Positions 27,230 to 36,131 of a stretch of 38,567 nt of DNA are shown here, in pieces (position 1 is the stretch's first letter; each line of letters opens with the position of its first letter). The stretch lies in contig CAJVWH010000004.1 in the NCBI GenBank assembly GCA_913009575.1, forward strand, positions 1-38,567, in the 5' to 3' direction. The stretch comes from an uncultured bacterium (GTDB lineage: Bacteria; Patescibacteriota; Minisyncoccia; UBA9983). The notes below the pieces were generated by a model. The model worked only from the letters and a program-made list of their open reading frames with translations. It had not been told where the DNA came from and made no database searches. The translations under genes were made by a program, and so were the position numbers.

Positions 27230-27730
27230 CTAGGGTGTTATGTCGTAACATCCGTCATCCGTACCTGCCGCCGAACAATCAGCGCCTTGCCCGTTAAATC
27301 CAATGGTGCTATCAACATCTGAAGAAAGAGCGGCGTTTCCTCCGGTTCCGCTAAGGGTAGTGCCATTCTCTTCTAAATCGGCGCCCAGATGGTAAGAGGT
27401 GCATGGAGCGGTACTACATACCGCGGTTCCATTAGTTGACTGGTAAAAATATGTTTTACCTGCCAATGGATCGCTGGGAATAGCCGCGATATATCCGCTA
27501 GTTTTAAGCGCAGTAAGAGCAGCTATGTCTCCCGTTGGATATTGATTGTTTGATGAATCAAAATACATCTCCAAAGCCAGTTGAAGTTGTTTGATATCCG
27601 CCACTCTGCGCGCGTCTCTGCCTTTCTTTCTCGCGCTATTCAATGAAGCGAGAACGATTGAAGCGAGAATACCTATGATGGCAATCACAACCAAAAGCTC
27701 AATTAATGTAAAACCTTTATTTTTTCTCAT
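27230..27730 (-). CDS. Type IV pilin (likely major pilin)
   Basis: MRKNKGFTLIELLVVIAIIGILASIVLASLNSARKKGRDARRVADIKQLQLALEMYF. Confidence 0.93.
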   Translation of the reverse strand: MRKNKGFTLIELLVVIAIIGILASIVLASLNSARKKGRDARRVADIKQLQLALEMYFDSSNNQYPTGDIAALTALKTSGYIAAIPSDPLAGKTYFYQSTNGTAVCSTAPCTSYHLGADLEENGTTLSGTGGNAALSSDVDSTIGFNGQGADCSAAGTDDGCYDITP

Positions 27731-27881
27731 TTTTTTTATTGTGTGTTTAATAATTATCGACCGAATTTATAATAAATTATCTTGCTTAATTATACCATTA
27801 TTTCAAATATTTCAAAATCCCATAAAAATAAGTGTGGATATCTTCAAAAAATTAACAAACGCCGATTTCCCAAAAAATCTA

Positions 27882-29090
27882 TCAAATAGCTGAAGTGATA
27901 TTGTAAATCGGCCCAAGTATTGAAACAAGCAGAATACCCACTGCGAGACCCAAAGCAATAATCATCACTGGCTCAATCAAGCTTACTAAATTTTCCACCG
28001 AATTATCAACTTCCCTTTTATAAAAACCTGCCAGTGTTTTCAAGATAAAGCCCAATTTACCAGATTCCTCTCCAACTCTTATCATTTGGGAAACAAGCGG
28101 CGGAATTTCTTTATATCTTGAAAAAACCTCAGAAATAGGGACACCTCCTTTAACTGCTTCTAAAGAATCCTTGAGTATTTTTTCATAAATTCTATTTCCC
28201 ACAACATCAGCCGTTATTTCCAATGCTCTTACCACGGATACGCCGCTTGAAAGCAGTGTCTCAAGGTTATCGGTGACACGCGAAAGATAAAGTTTCTTAT
28301 AGAGCTTCCCGACATAAGGAAATGACAATTGAAGGCGGGATATGACTGATCTTCCGATTTCGGTGCGGGTGTAACGCCATAGAAAAATTATTCCCGCCAC
28401 CAAAGCCATTAAAAAGAAAATTCCATAAGACCGCAAAAACTCGCTTGTGCCAATCACAATTCTTGTATAAATCGGCAAGTCATGCCCGACATCCTTCAAA
28501 ATTTCGCTTAAGCGCGGGATAACAAAAACCATCATTAAAATCATTACGGAAAAAAAAGTAAAAATGACAAAGGCGGGATAATAAAGCGCATTTTTTGCTT
28601 TGGATGTCAACTCGTAAGACCTTTGGAGATAATCGGCAAGATAAGAAAAAACTTCATTCAATTTCCCCGACTCCTCGCCGGACCTGACCATATTCACATA
28701 AAATTTTGAAAAAACATCCGGATGTTTCGCCATTGCGGAAGACATGGGAATCCCCCCCTGAATATCAGCCAAAAGTTCGCTTAATTTCCTGCGCAAAAGA
28801 GGGTTTTCCGCTTCAAGAGCCAAAAGCTTTAAAGAATCCACAACAGGAACTTTTGCTTCAAAAAGGGTGGACAATTGCCTTGAAAGTATGACCACATCAC
28901 GCGCGCTCACTCTTTCAAAAAATTTGATATCTTTTCCCTAACAATGCTCCGTCTTTACGGAAGCATCAATGGAATTATTTATCTAATTTCTTCTTTGCAG
29001 AGAAGAAATTGCAATTTCAACATTGGCCGCTTCAATACTGCCCGATTGTTTTTCCCCTTCTAATGTTGTGGCTTCGTATTTATATAACAT
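27882..29090 (-). CDS. pilC: Type IV pilus inner-membrane platform protein PilC, interrupted by two in-frame UAG codons (28983-28985, 28938-28940)
   Basis: Downstream ORF 27882-28910 has two T2SSF-type halves; upstream same-frame MLYKYEATTLEGEKQSGSIEAANVEIAISSLQRRN matches the PilC N-terminus. Confidence 0.85.
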
Positions 29091-29102
29091 ATCAATAAAT
29101 TA

Positions 29103-30167
29103 TTATATCAATCCTTCCAATCCCTTTGAGTTTAAGGAATAATTATAAGCGTTATCGGCTGAAATTTCTCCCTCTCGGACTAAATCCGCCAAAGAGCGAT
29201 TCAAGCTCACCATTCCCAACTCAAGACTGGTTTCAATAACAATATCAATTTCATGGGTGCGATTCTCGCGAATGAGATTTTTGACAGCCGGAGTGGCAAT
29301 AAGTAATTCATAAGCGGGAATAAGCCCTCCGGAAATGCGAGGCAGCAAACGCTGGGAAAATACACCAACCAAGGCGTTTGAAAGTTGGAGGCGGATTTGG
29401 TTTTGTCTGTCTGTCGGGAAAGAATCAATAATTCTGTCTATGGTTTGGGCGGCATCATTCGTGTGAAGCGAAGAGAATATCAAATGGCCTGTTTCGGCGG
29501 CGGTAACCGCCGCCGATATCGTTTCCGTGTCTCTCATCTCCCCCAACATGGCAACATTCACATCCTCCCTAAACATTGAGCGCAAAGCGTTTTTAAAATC
29601 GTTTGTGTCAATTTTTACTTCTCTCTGGTCAATTATTGATTTATCTTGCGCGAAAATATGCTCAATCGGATCTTCAATAGTGAGTATGTGCTCCGCTCTT
29701 GAATGGTTTATAAAATCAATCATAGAAGCCATGGTAGTTGATTTGCCATGTCCAATGGGACCGACAATAAGGAAAAAACCTTGTTCTTTATTGGCAAAAT
29801 CCGTAAGCACTTCGGGAAGATTCAGTTCCTTAAAAGTCATTATTTTCACCGGAATAAAACGCAAGGCCGCGCCCAAAAAACCGCGTTGATAAAAAGCGTT
29901 TACGCGCAGCCTTGTTTTGTCGCCCAAGACATAGGAAAAATCAATCTCCTTATCGTTTAATAGTTTTCTGCGTTGTTCCTCGTTCAACATGGCAAAAACC
30001 AATCCCTCGGTATCTTCAGGGGAAAGAATTGGATTTTTTACCAAAGGAATCAGCGAACCGGCAATTCTAATGGTGGGATGCCTGGCAACAGTGAAATGCA
30101 GGTCGGAAGCATCCTCCTTCACCGCCGCCATGATTAAATTTGACAATTGTTTTTTGTAATCATCCAT
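29103..30167 (-). CDS. pilT: Type IV pilus retraction ATPase PilT
   Basis: DASDLHFTVARHPTIRIAG, GPIGHGKSTTMASMIDFIN, EDPIEHIF, GEMRDTETISAAVTAAETGHLIFSSLHTNDA. Confidence 0.95.
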   Translation of the reverse strand: MDDYKKQLSNLIMAAVKEDASDLHFTVARHPTIRIAGSLIPLVKNPILSPEDTEGLVFAMLNEEQRRKLLNDKEIDFSYVLGDKTRLRVNAFYQRGFLGAALRFIPVKIMTFKELNLPEVLTDFANKEQGFFLIVGPIGHGKSTTMASMIDFINHSRAEHILTIEDPIEHIFAQDKSIIDQREVKIDTNDFKNALRSMFREDVNVAMLGEMRDTETISAAVTAAETGHLIFSSLHTNDAAQTIDRIIDSFPTDRQNQIRLQLSNALVGVFSQRLLPRISGGLIPAYELLIATPAVKNLIRENRTHEIDIVIETSLELGMVSLNRSLADLVREGEISADNAYNYSLNSKGLEGLI

Positions 30168-30185
30168 AAAAATATAAACAAACTC

Positions 30186-30566
30186 CTACTTTTTCTCTTT
30201 CAATAAATTAATAATTTTATTAACGACCTCGGAGGGGGTAAAAAACGCCTTCACAATATAATCATGCACCCCCATTTTCAATCCTTTCCTAATGTCTTCT
30301 TTTTGCCCCAAATTTGACAAGATAACCAATTTGCTTTTTTCTGCCAAATGTTCTTTTTTTAAATTTTCCAAAAAACCAAAGCCGTCCATATTGGGCATTA
30401 TCAAATCAAAAATGATGATGTCCGGCCTAAGACCGTTTCTTATTTTTTCCAAGGCGTTAACGCCGCCAAAAGCAATCTCAACATCAAAATCGGACTGCTG
30501 GAATTTCAACGAATACATATCCAAAAGAAATTCATCATCATCTATTATCAAAATGGAATATTTCAT
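30186..30566 (-). CDS. CheY-like response regulator receiver protein
   Basis: MKYSILIIDDDEFLLDMY, PDIIIFDLIMPNMDGFGFLENL, VILSNLGQ, GVHDYIVKAFF. Confidence 0.93.
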   Translation of the reverse strand: MKYSILIIDDDEFLLDMYSLKFQQSDFDVEIAFGGVNALEKIRNGLRPDIIIFDLIMPNMDGFGFLENLKKEHLAEKSKLVILSNLGQKEDIRKGLKMGVHDYIVKAFFTPSEVVNKIINLLKEKK

Positions 30567-30630
30567 AATTTCTACCGCAAATTTTTAATTGAATATAATC
30601 ATCTTCCTGAATCATACTGCGTCATTGTAA

Positions 30631-32337
30631 TTATAACCTATCAAGCTCTTCCAAGCCAATGGTTCCCTCAAAAACCTTTAATAAAGCGTTTTCTTTCATG
30701 GTAAGCATCTCTTGCCGACGTGCTTCTTTAAATATTTCCGGTTCAACCGGACTTGATAAAATTATATTCTCAAGTTGGGAACTCTTTGCTAAAACCTCAA
30801 ACACTCCCGCTCTTCCTTTCGCACCCTGCGGGCAAACACTTGAGGGGATGCCTTGATAAATATTGTCGGGAATTTTGATGTCTTTTCTTATTGAGGGAGG
30901 TATTTCAGAAATTTCTTTCTCAATTCTCTCTTTTGCAATTCCCATAAGAGGTATCTTTTTCCGCGAATCTGGACAAAGGGTTCTGACTAACCGCTGGCCT
31001 ATTGCCAAAACCAACGTTGGGGCGATTAAAAAAGGATCCACCCCCATATCCACCAAACGCGGAATAACTCCTATCGCGTTATTCGTGTGTAATGTTGAAA
31101 ACACGAGATGTCCGGTGAGGGCGGCTTGAATCGCCAAGGATGCAGTTTCTTTGTCGCGTATCTCTCCAACCATAATCATATCCGGATCTTGGCGTAAAAT
31201 AGAACGGAGTCCATTCGCAAAATCATATCCTATTTCCGGCATCACTTGAGATTGGCTTATTCCCTCAATGGTATATTCAATCGGGTCCTCCAAGCTGATA
31301 ACATTGTTTTTCTCTCTATCAAGTTCCTGAAGCATGGAATACAGGGTTGTCGTTTTTCCCGAACCTGTCGGACCCGTAAGAAGTATTAATCCATAAGGAT
31401 TTTTTAGGCCGGCCTTAACTATTTTCAAACTGTGGCCGGACAAACCCACTTCTTCCAAGGTCTTAATATTTTTTTCCTGGTCAAGAATCCGAATAACCAC
31501 TTTTTCCCCGAAAAAAGTGGGGAAAGTGGAAACTCTAAAATCAATTGACCTATTCTCTATGCGGGCTTCAAAATGGCCGTCTTGAGGCTTGCGCTTCTCA
31601 TCAAGCTTCATGTCAGTCAAAATTTTTATTCTAGAAACAATCGCCTCGTGCACATTCAACGGGAGCATTAAACTGGTATAAAGAATGCCGTCAACCCTAA
31701 AACGCACTTTCAATTTGTCCTTAAGCGGCTCTATATGGATATCAGAAGCCCCCCCGACAACAGCGTGCCTTAATATCACTGCAACCATTTTGGTGACAGG
31801 CGCGTCTTCTACAAATTTTGAACCGGTCTTAACCGTGTCTTCCGGAGTTATTTCTTTTTCTGTCTCTAATAATGCCGATTCAAGTTCTCCCAAAACCTTA
31901 GTTGCTTCGCCGCTCAAACCTTTATACTCATCTATTACGGAATTAAAATCCTCCTCGGAAATCAAAAGGACTTTGAGGGGAAAATTTAATTTGGAAACTA
32001 TAAATTGTAAAGCTTCTCTGGCCTCAATGTCTTCAGGGTCAACCATACCCATTTCCAAAATTCCTCCTTCAAATCCCAAGGGCACGAATTTATAATGTCT
32101 AGCCGCCTCTTCAGGGATTTGTTTTAATGCTTCAAAAGGAATTTTTTTTTCTGAAAGACTTTTAAAAGGTACGCCAATCGCTTCTGATTTCGCTTTAATA
32201 ATTTCATCTCCCGAAATCCCTTGCGCCTTAAGCAATTTTTCCAGGGATATTTTCCTTTCTCTGGAAAGATTGATGAGTTTAGATAATTCCTCGGAATTGA
32301 TAATCTTTTTTTCTATTAAAATATCTGTAAATTGCAT
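30631..32337 (-). CDS. pilB: Type IV pilus assembly ATPase PilB
   Basis: T2SSE N-domain; ASDIHIEPLKDKLKVRFRVDGIL; GPTGSGKTTTLYSML; VGEIRDKETASLAIQAALTGHLVFSTLHTNNA. Confidence 0.95.
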   Translation of the reverse strand: MQFTDILIEKKIINSEELSKLINLSRERKISLEKLLKAQGISGDEIIKAKSEAIGVPFKSLSEKKIPFEALKQIPEEAARHYKFVPLGFEGGILEMGMVDPEDIEAREALQFIVSKLNFPLKVLLISEEDFNSVIDEYKGLSGEATKVLGELESALLETEKEITPEDTVKTGSKFVEDAPVTKMVAVILRHAVVGGASDIHIEPLKDKLKVRFRVDGILYTSLMLPLNVHEAIVSRIKILTDMKLDEKRKPQDGHFEARIENRSIDFRVSTFPTFFGEKVVIRILDQEKNIKTLEEVGLSGHSLKIVKAGLKNPYGLILLTGPTGSGKTTTLYSMLQELDREKNNVISLEDPIEYTIEGISQSQVMPEIGYDFANGLRSILRQDPDMIMVGEIRDKETASLAIQAALTGHLVFSTLHTNNAIGVIPRLVDMGVDPFLIAPTLVLAIGQRLVRTLCPDSRKKIPLMGIAKERIEKEISEIPPSIRKDIKIPDNIYQGIPSSVCPQGAKGRAGVFEVLAKSSQLENIILSSPVEPEIFKEARRQEMLTMKENALLKVFEGTIGLEELDRL

Positions 32338-32354
32338 ATTCCAATAACTAATAA

Positions 32355-32684
32355 TTAATTGTTTGGCATTGGTTGTTTGCTTATAGGTAAAAACGGGTTT
32401 GGACGACCACTTTCCTCGGGAACCAGTTCTGAAGAAAAATCATTCAGGCTTTTAAAGATCTTACTGTTGAAAAAATCAGTGTCTAGTTTGATAAATTTCA
32501 AATTCATCAAAATTTTTAACAATTTTTCTTCACTGGAAGAAAAAGAAAAAGTGGTGGAATTATTTCCAGAATTCACCGTTACAATCTTTGAAGCGGTTTT
32601 TTGCTTCGCAAAATACATTTCAAAAATGAAAACAGAAACTATGATGGCAAGAATTATCAATAAAATTTTTGTTTTTTTAGACAT
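32355..32684 (-). CDS. Small membrane-anchored pilus protein (PilP-position)
   Basis: N-terminal TM, C-terminal GRPNPFLPI; sits between pilO-like and pilB. Confidence 0.55.
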   Translation of the reverse strand: MSKKTKILLIILAIIVSVFIFEMYFAKQKTASKIVTVNSGNNSTTFSFSSSEEKLLKILMNLKFIKLDTDFFNSKIFKSLNDFSSELVPEESGRPNPFLPISKQPMPNN

Positions 32685-32686
32685 AA

Positions 32687-33226
32687 TTATTCTTTCCAAT
32701 AAGTTAACGCGTCAATATTAAACTCATACGAATCGCTATCACCGACATTAAAATCTATTTGATTGACATCAATCAAAGTTAAATTTTTTTCCAAATCGCC
32801 CAGAAATGAAACAAATGAGGCGTAAGGACCTATTAAAGTCATTCTCAAAATGCTTTTATCAAATTTTTTCTCCTTCTTTCCGAATGAAGCATTGAGGTTT
32901 CCCTTTAATTTTTGAGCATTTATATCCTTAAGCACAAGGCCGTATCTTTTTGCAATGTTATTTATTTCAATAAAAATCCTGGTGGACTGCTCTTTGGGAG
33001 GCAAAATTTTGTCCAAGCGGTTGATGTCATTTTCGTTGACGGAATTATATTCAGACAATAACTTATCTTTGGTCGCCTGAAGTTCCTTGGATTTGGCAAG
33101 CACACTATTAAAAGACCCCTCCCGAAGATTAAGAGATTTAATTTCATTAAAAACGGGAATTGTCCAGACGAAGAAAATCATTACCGCCGCCGCAAGAAAA
33201 ATTGAAATTATGATAATACGTATCAT
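32687..33226 (-). CDS. pilO: PilO-like protein
   Basis: N-terminal TM, coiled coil, LPPKEQSTRIFIEINNIAKRYGLVLKDI; operon position. Confidence 0.7.
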   Translation of the reverse strand: MIRIIIISIFLAAAVMIFFVWTIPVFNEIKSLNLREGSFNSVLAKSKELQATKDKLLSEYNSVNENDINRLDKILPPKEQSTRIFIEINNIAKRYGLVLKDINAQKLKGNLNASFGKKEKKFDKSILRMTLIGPYASFVSFLGDLEKNLTLIDVNQIDFNVGDSDSYEFNIDALTYWKE

Positions 33227-33231
33227 TAAAA

Positions 33232-33795
33232 TTATTTTACGCCATACTTAATAAAATCCGGTTCTAAAACAAGATGGATATTAAAATTAATCATACCCCC
33301 GTCTTTCAAGGAAATCTCGGAAACTGAAACATTTTTTACGTTTTTGCTGTCTTGAAAACTTTCCGACTGCAAGGCGAGAGAAGAATAACTTTTAGCCATT
33401 CCTCTCATGGAAACCTCCGGCTCCTTGTCCTTTAAAAATTTATAACTAAAACTGGAAAATCTTACATTTTTTAAAGTTTTTTCTTCAAGAAATCTGAAAA
33501 TCTTGCTGGGGGACTTATGTTGCCCCAACAAAACTTTTACCACGTCAATTCTTTTGGAAAGGTCGTTCAATTTTACAATAAGTGACGGGTCAAAAGCGCT
33601 TTGTACCCTTTTAAAAGATTCGGACAAGGAACTAGCACGTTTTTCAAGTGTGTTTTTATAGAAATAGGCACCTGCTAAAACCAAAGCTGAAATAAAAAAC
33701 AAAGCGACGGCAACCCCTAAAAACAGTCCGATACTCCTTCGCCTGTAAACGGGCTTGGAAAAGCTTTTTTTGGGAATAAACGATGTTGTTTCCAT
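33232..33795 (-). CDS. pilN: PilN-like protein
   Basis: Single TM after basic N-terminus, downstream of pilM and upstream of pilO. Confidence 0.65.
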   Translation of the reverse strand: METTSFIPKKSFSKPVYRRRSIGLFLGVAVALFFISALVLAGAYFYKNTLEKRASSLSESFKRVQSAFDPSLIVKLNDLSKRIDVVKVLLGQHKSPSKIFRFLEEKTLKNVRFSSFSYKFLKDKEPEVSMRGMAKSYSSLALQSESFQDSKNVKNVSVSEISLKDGGMINFNIHLVLEPDFIKYGVK

Positions 33796-33813
33796 TGTTT
33801 TTTATTTTGTTAT

Positions 33814-34935
33814 TTATTGAAGACCCCTCAACGCTAAGCCAATCGCGACGGAAAATATTGGACCGGATTCTTTCAAAGACTCATTCAGAAAAGCGGGATA
33901 CTCGGTTCTGGAAAATGGATTGGATAATTCTGCTTCTATTGCCAACTGTTTCACCGCAAAAGGAACTAATCCTTTCAAAAGAGAACCTCCGCCCGTTAAA
34001 ATCACTCTATTAATGCTTCGTCCGCGTTTCTTTTGGTAATTTTTGATAATGGTTTCCGCTTCTGAAAAAATATAACCTAACATGGGCTCAATGATACTGA
34101 CAATTTCCTTATGTTCCGGTAAATCAGAAAGCCCCACCTCTCTTTTCATCTCCTCGGCCCTGTTAAAATCAACTCCCAATGAATGTGAAATAGCTATACT
34201 TAAGTCCTGTGATCCTTTGGTTATTGAGTGTGAAGCCATCATTATCCCAAAATCAACGATTGACATTTTTATGGAAGAGGCACCGAAATCCATCACCGCC
34301 ACAGGTGAAGTCTCCCTTTTGGTTGATGCACGTATCATACTGAAAGATTCAATTTCAAAAGATGATATATCAAGCCCCGCCATAGAAATAATTTCTTTGT
34401 ATTTACTAATAATATCTTTATGTATCGCAACCAAAAGGACTTTGGCAAACTTCCTTTTATTATTTCCATCATCACTCCCGTTATTCATACTCCTTTCAAC
34501 CACCTCCGGAAGAATCCACCAATCCATCTTCACTTCTGAAACAGAAAGTGGAATATAGCGCCTTGCTTCCAGTTCTATTATTTCTGAAATATTCTTGCCG
34601 TTTACCACCGGAATATCTATAATAGTGACAAAACTGGATTTTAACGCGATGGAAACCGAAGCATTTTTTGATTTTACGTTTGCCTCCCTTAAAACATCTT
34701 TAAGGACTTCAACTACTTTCTCCTCAGAAAGTTTCGCCGATTGACCAACACCAAGATTAGCGTAAGGACCAACTGCAATCTCTCCATATGTTTCCAAAAT
34801 GGCACGTTCTTTTTCTTTCCTTAATTGGACCACTTTTATTCCTGAAGACCCAATATCAACACCCAAGACACTTCCTTTTTTTTTAAAGAAACTCAATTCC
34901 TTCAAGGAAAATAACTCTTTGAAACTAAAACCCAT
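33814..34935 (-). CDS. pilM: Type IV pilus assembly protein PilM
   Basis: VLGVDIGSSGIKVVQLRKEK, EARRYIPLSVSEVKMDWWIL, VILTGGGSLLKGL. Confidence 0.92.
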   Translation of the reverse strand: MGFSFKELFSLKELSFFKKKGSVLGVDIGSSGIKVVQLRKEKERAILETYGEIAVGPYANLGVGQSAKLSEEKVVEVLKDVLREANVKSKNASVSIALKSSFVTIIDIPVVNGKNISEIIELEARRYIPLSVSEVKMDWWILPEVVERSMNNGSDDGNNKRKFAKVLLVAIHKDIISKYKEIISMAGLDISSFEIESFSMIRASTKRETSPVAVMDFGASSIKMSIVDFGIMMASHSITKGSQDLSIAISHSLGVDFNRAEEMKREVGLSDLPEHKEIVSIIEPMLGYIFSEAETIIKNYQKKRGRSINRVILTGGGSLLKGLVPFAVKQLAIEAELSNPFSRTEYPAFLNESLKESGPIFSVAIGLALRGLQ

Positions 34936-34976
34936 ATCATATACTATAGCATATAATAACATAAAAATAATATTTT

Positions 34977-35675
34977 ATGGCACAAATACTTATCCACAGC
35001 ATTATAAATTCTGCGAAACGGGTTCCCAAAAAGGTTCATTTGGCAACACGATTTTTTTTAAACATCATTTTTCCTCAAAAATGTTTTGTTTGTGGCGCAA
35101 AAAATAAAATTTTATGTGAAAAATGCCTTATGAAAATTGATTACCCCTCCTTACCCGAATCAAACAAAATTTTTGCAGCAACGGATTATAATGACGAGTT
35201 TGCCAAAAAAGCAATATGGCTCCTGAAATACCGGGGTGTCAAACTGTTAGCAGAGCCATTGGCGGAATTAATATGCCGGCGCTTGCCGCCCTCCGTTAAA
35301 TACTCAATATCTGACGCCTTAAACTGGGTAATTATTCCCATACCCCTTTCAAAAAAACGCCTGAAGCAACGGGGATACAATCAAACAGAATTGATTGCCC
35401 GATATTTGTCCAATAAAATGTCCGTTAAAACTAAAACGGGTGTCCTTTATAAACTAAAGGACACACCGTCTCAAGTGAGCATCAAGGACAGAGAAAAAAG
35501 GATGAATAATCTAAAGGACAGTTTTGGAATTAAAAACGCGGAAGCGATAAACGGCAAAAACATAATCTTGATTGACGATGTGAGCACCACCGGCGCCACC
35601 ATCCGCGAAACCCGCAAGATTCTCCGCAGCGCCGGCGCCAAAAAAGTAATCGCGATGGTTGTGGCAAGAGGATGA
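34977..35675 (+). CDS. comF: ComF family protein (phosphoribosyltransferase-like)
   Basis: IIFPQKCFVCGAKNKILCEKCL, RLKQRGYNQTELIARYLS, ILIDDVSTTGATIRETRKILRSAGAKKV. Confidence 0.93.
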   Translation: MAQILIHSIINSAKRVPKKVHLATRFFLNIIFPQKCFVCGAKNKILCEKCLMKIDYPSLPESNKIFAATDYNDEFAKKAIWLLKYRGVKLLAEPLAELICRRLPPSVKYSISDALNWVIIPIPLSKKRLKQRGYNQTELIARYLSNKMSVKTKTGVLYKLKDTPSQVSIKDREKRMNNLKDSFGIKNAEAINGKNIILIDDVSTTGATIRETRKILRSAGAKKVIAMVVARG

Positions 35676-35719
35676 AAAAACGCCGGGGATGTTTTTAAAC
35701 GCTCACTTTTTTATGGAAA

Positions 35720-35899
35720 CTACTTGAACATTTTCTCAAAATCGTTAAACCGTAATTCAAATATCTTTTTCCACCGGAAATTTACCGAAAACATTCGGAC
35801 AAAACTTTTTTCTCCATTTTGTTCATATTTAATTTTATCAATTGTAATCATCTCACGCCAGTCTAAATTGGCGGTGTTTTCTGAATGAAGTTCGAACAT
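35720..35899 (-). CDS. Small basic/aromatic ORF (59 aa), below the ORF-track cutoff
   Basis: MFELHSENTANLDWREMITIDKIKYEQNGEKSFVRMFSVNFRWKKIFELRFNDFEKMFK*; same frame stays open upstream (SNFKIQNSGFRRK). Confidence 0.4.
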   Translation of the reverse strand: MFELHSENTANLDWREMITIDKIKYEQNGEKSFVRMFSVNFRWKKIFELRFNDFEKMFK

Positions 35900-36005
35900 T
35901 TTTCGCCGAAAACCCGAATTCTGAATTTTAAAATTTGAAATCCAATCGCTCGGGCGGGCAAAAATTCCTTCCCCCAGATCCCCTTCCTTTTTGCCCTTTT
36001 GCTTT

Positions 36006-36026
36006 TCGGGCTTCGCCCGATTTTTT
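36006..36026 (+). terminator. Rho-independent terminator-like hairpin
   Basis: TCGGGC-ttc-GCCCGA followed by TTTTTT. Confidence 0.65.
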
Positions 36027-36131
36027 GGCAGGCGAGCAGGAAAAATTCCTCACCTTAACTTTACTGCTTTTTTTCTTTCTATCCACTGTTTTGTTGACAA
36101 GTAGAATATTGAATATTGTATAAAAAACTCC

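Noticed and set aside
27882-29090. Genome-wide UAG reassignment suggested by pilC
   Set aside because: groEL and other genes end normally at TAG, so global reassignment is unlikely; only a local event in pilC is considered.
29103-30167. Degenerate Walker A in PilT (GPIGHGKST)
   Set aside because: It still satisfies GxxxxGK[ST], and the Walker B and His/Asp boxes look intact, so no loss of function is implied.
35935-36123. 62-aa plus-strand ORF MKSNRSGGQKF...
   Set aside because: Runs through the terminator-like hairpin and low-complexity repeats; no start signal or domain.
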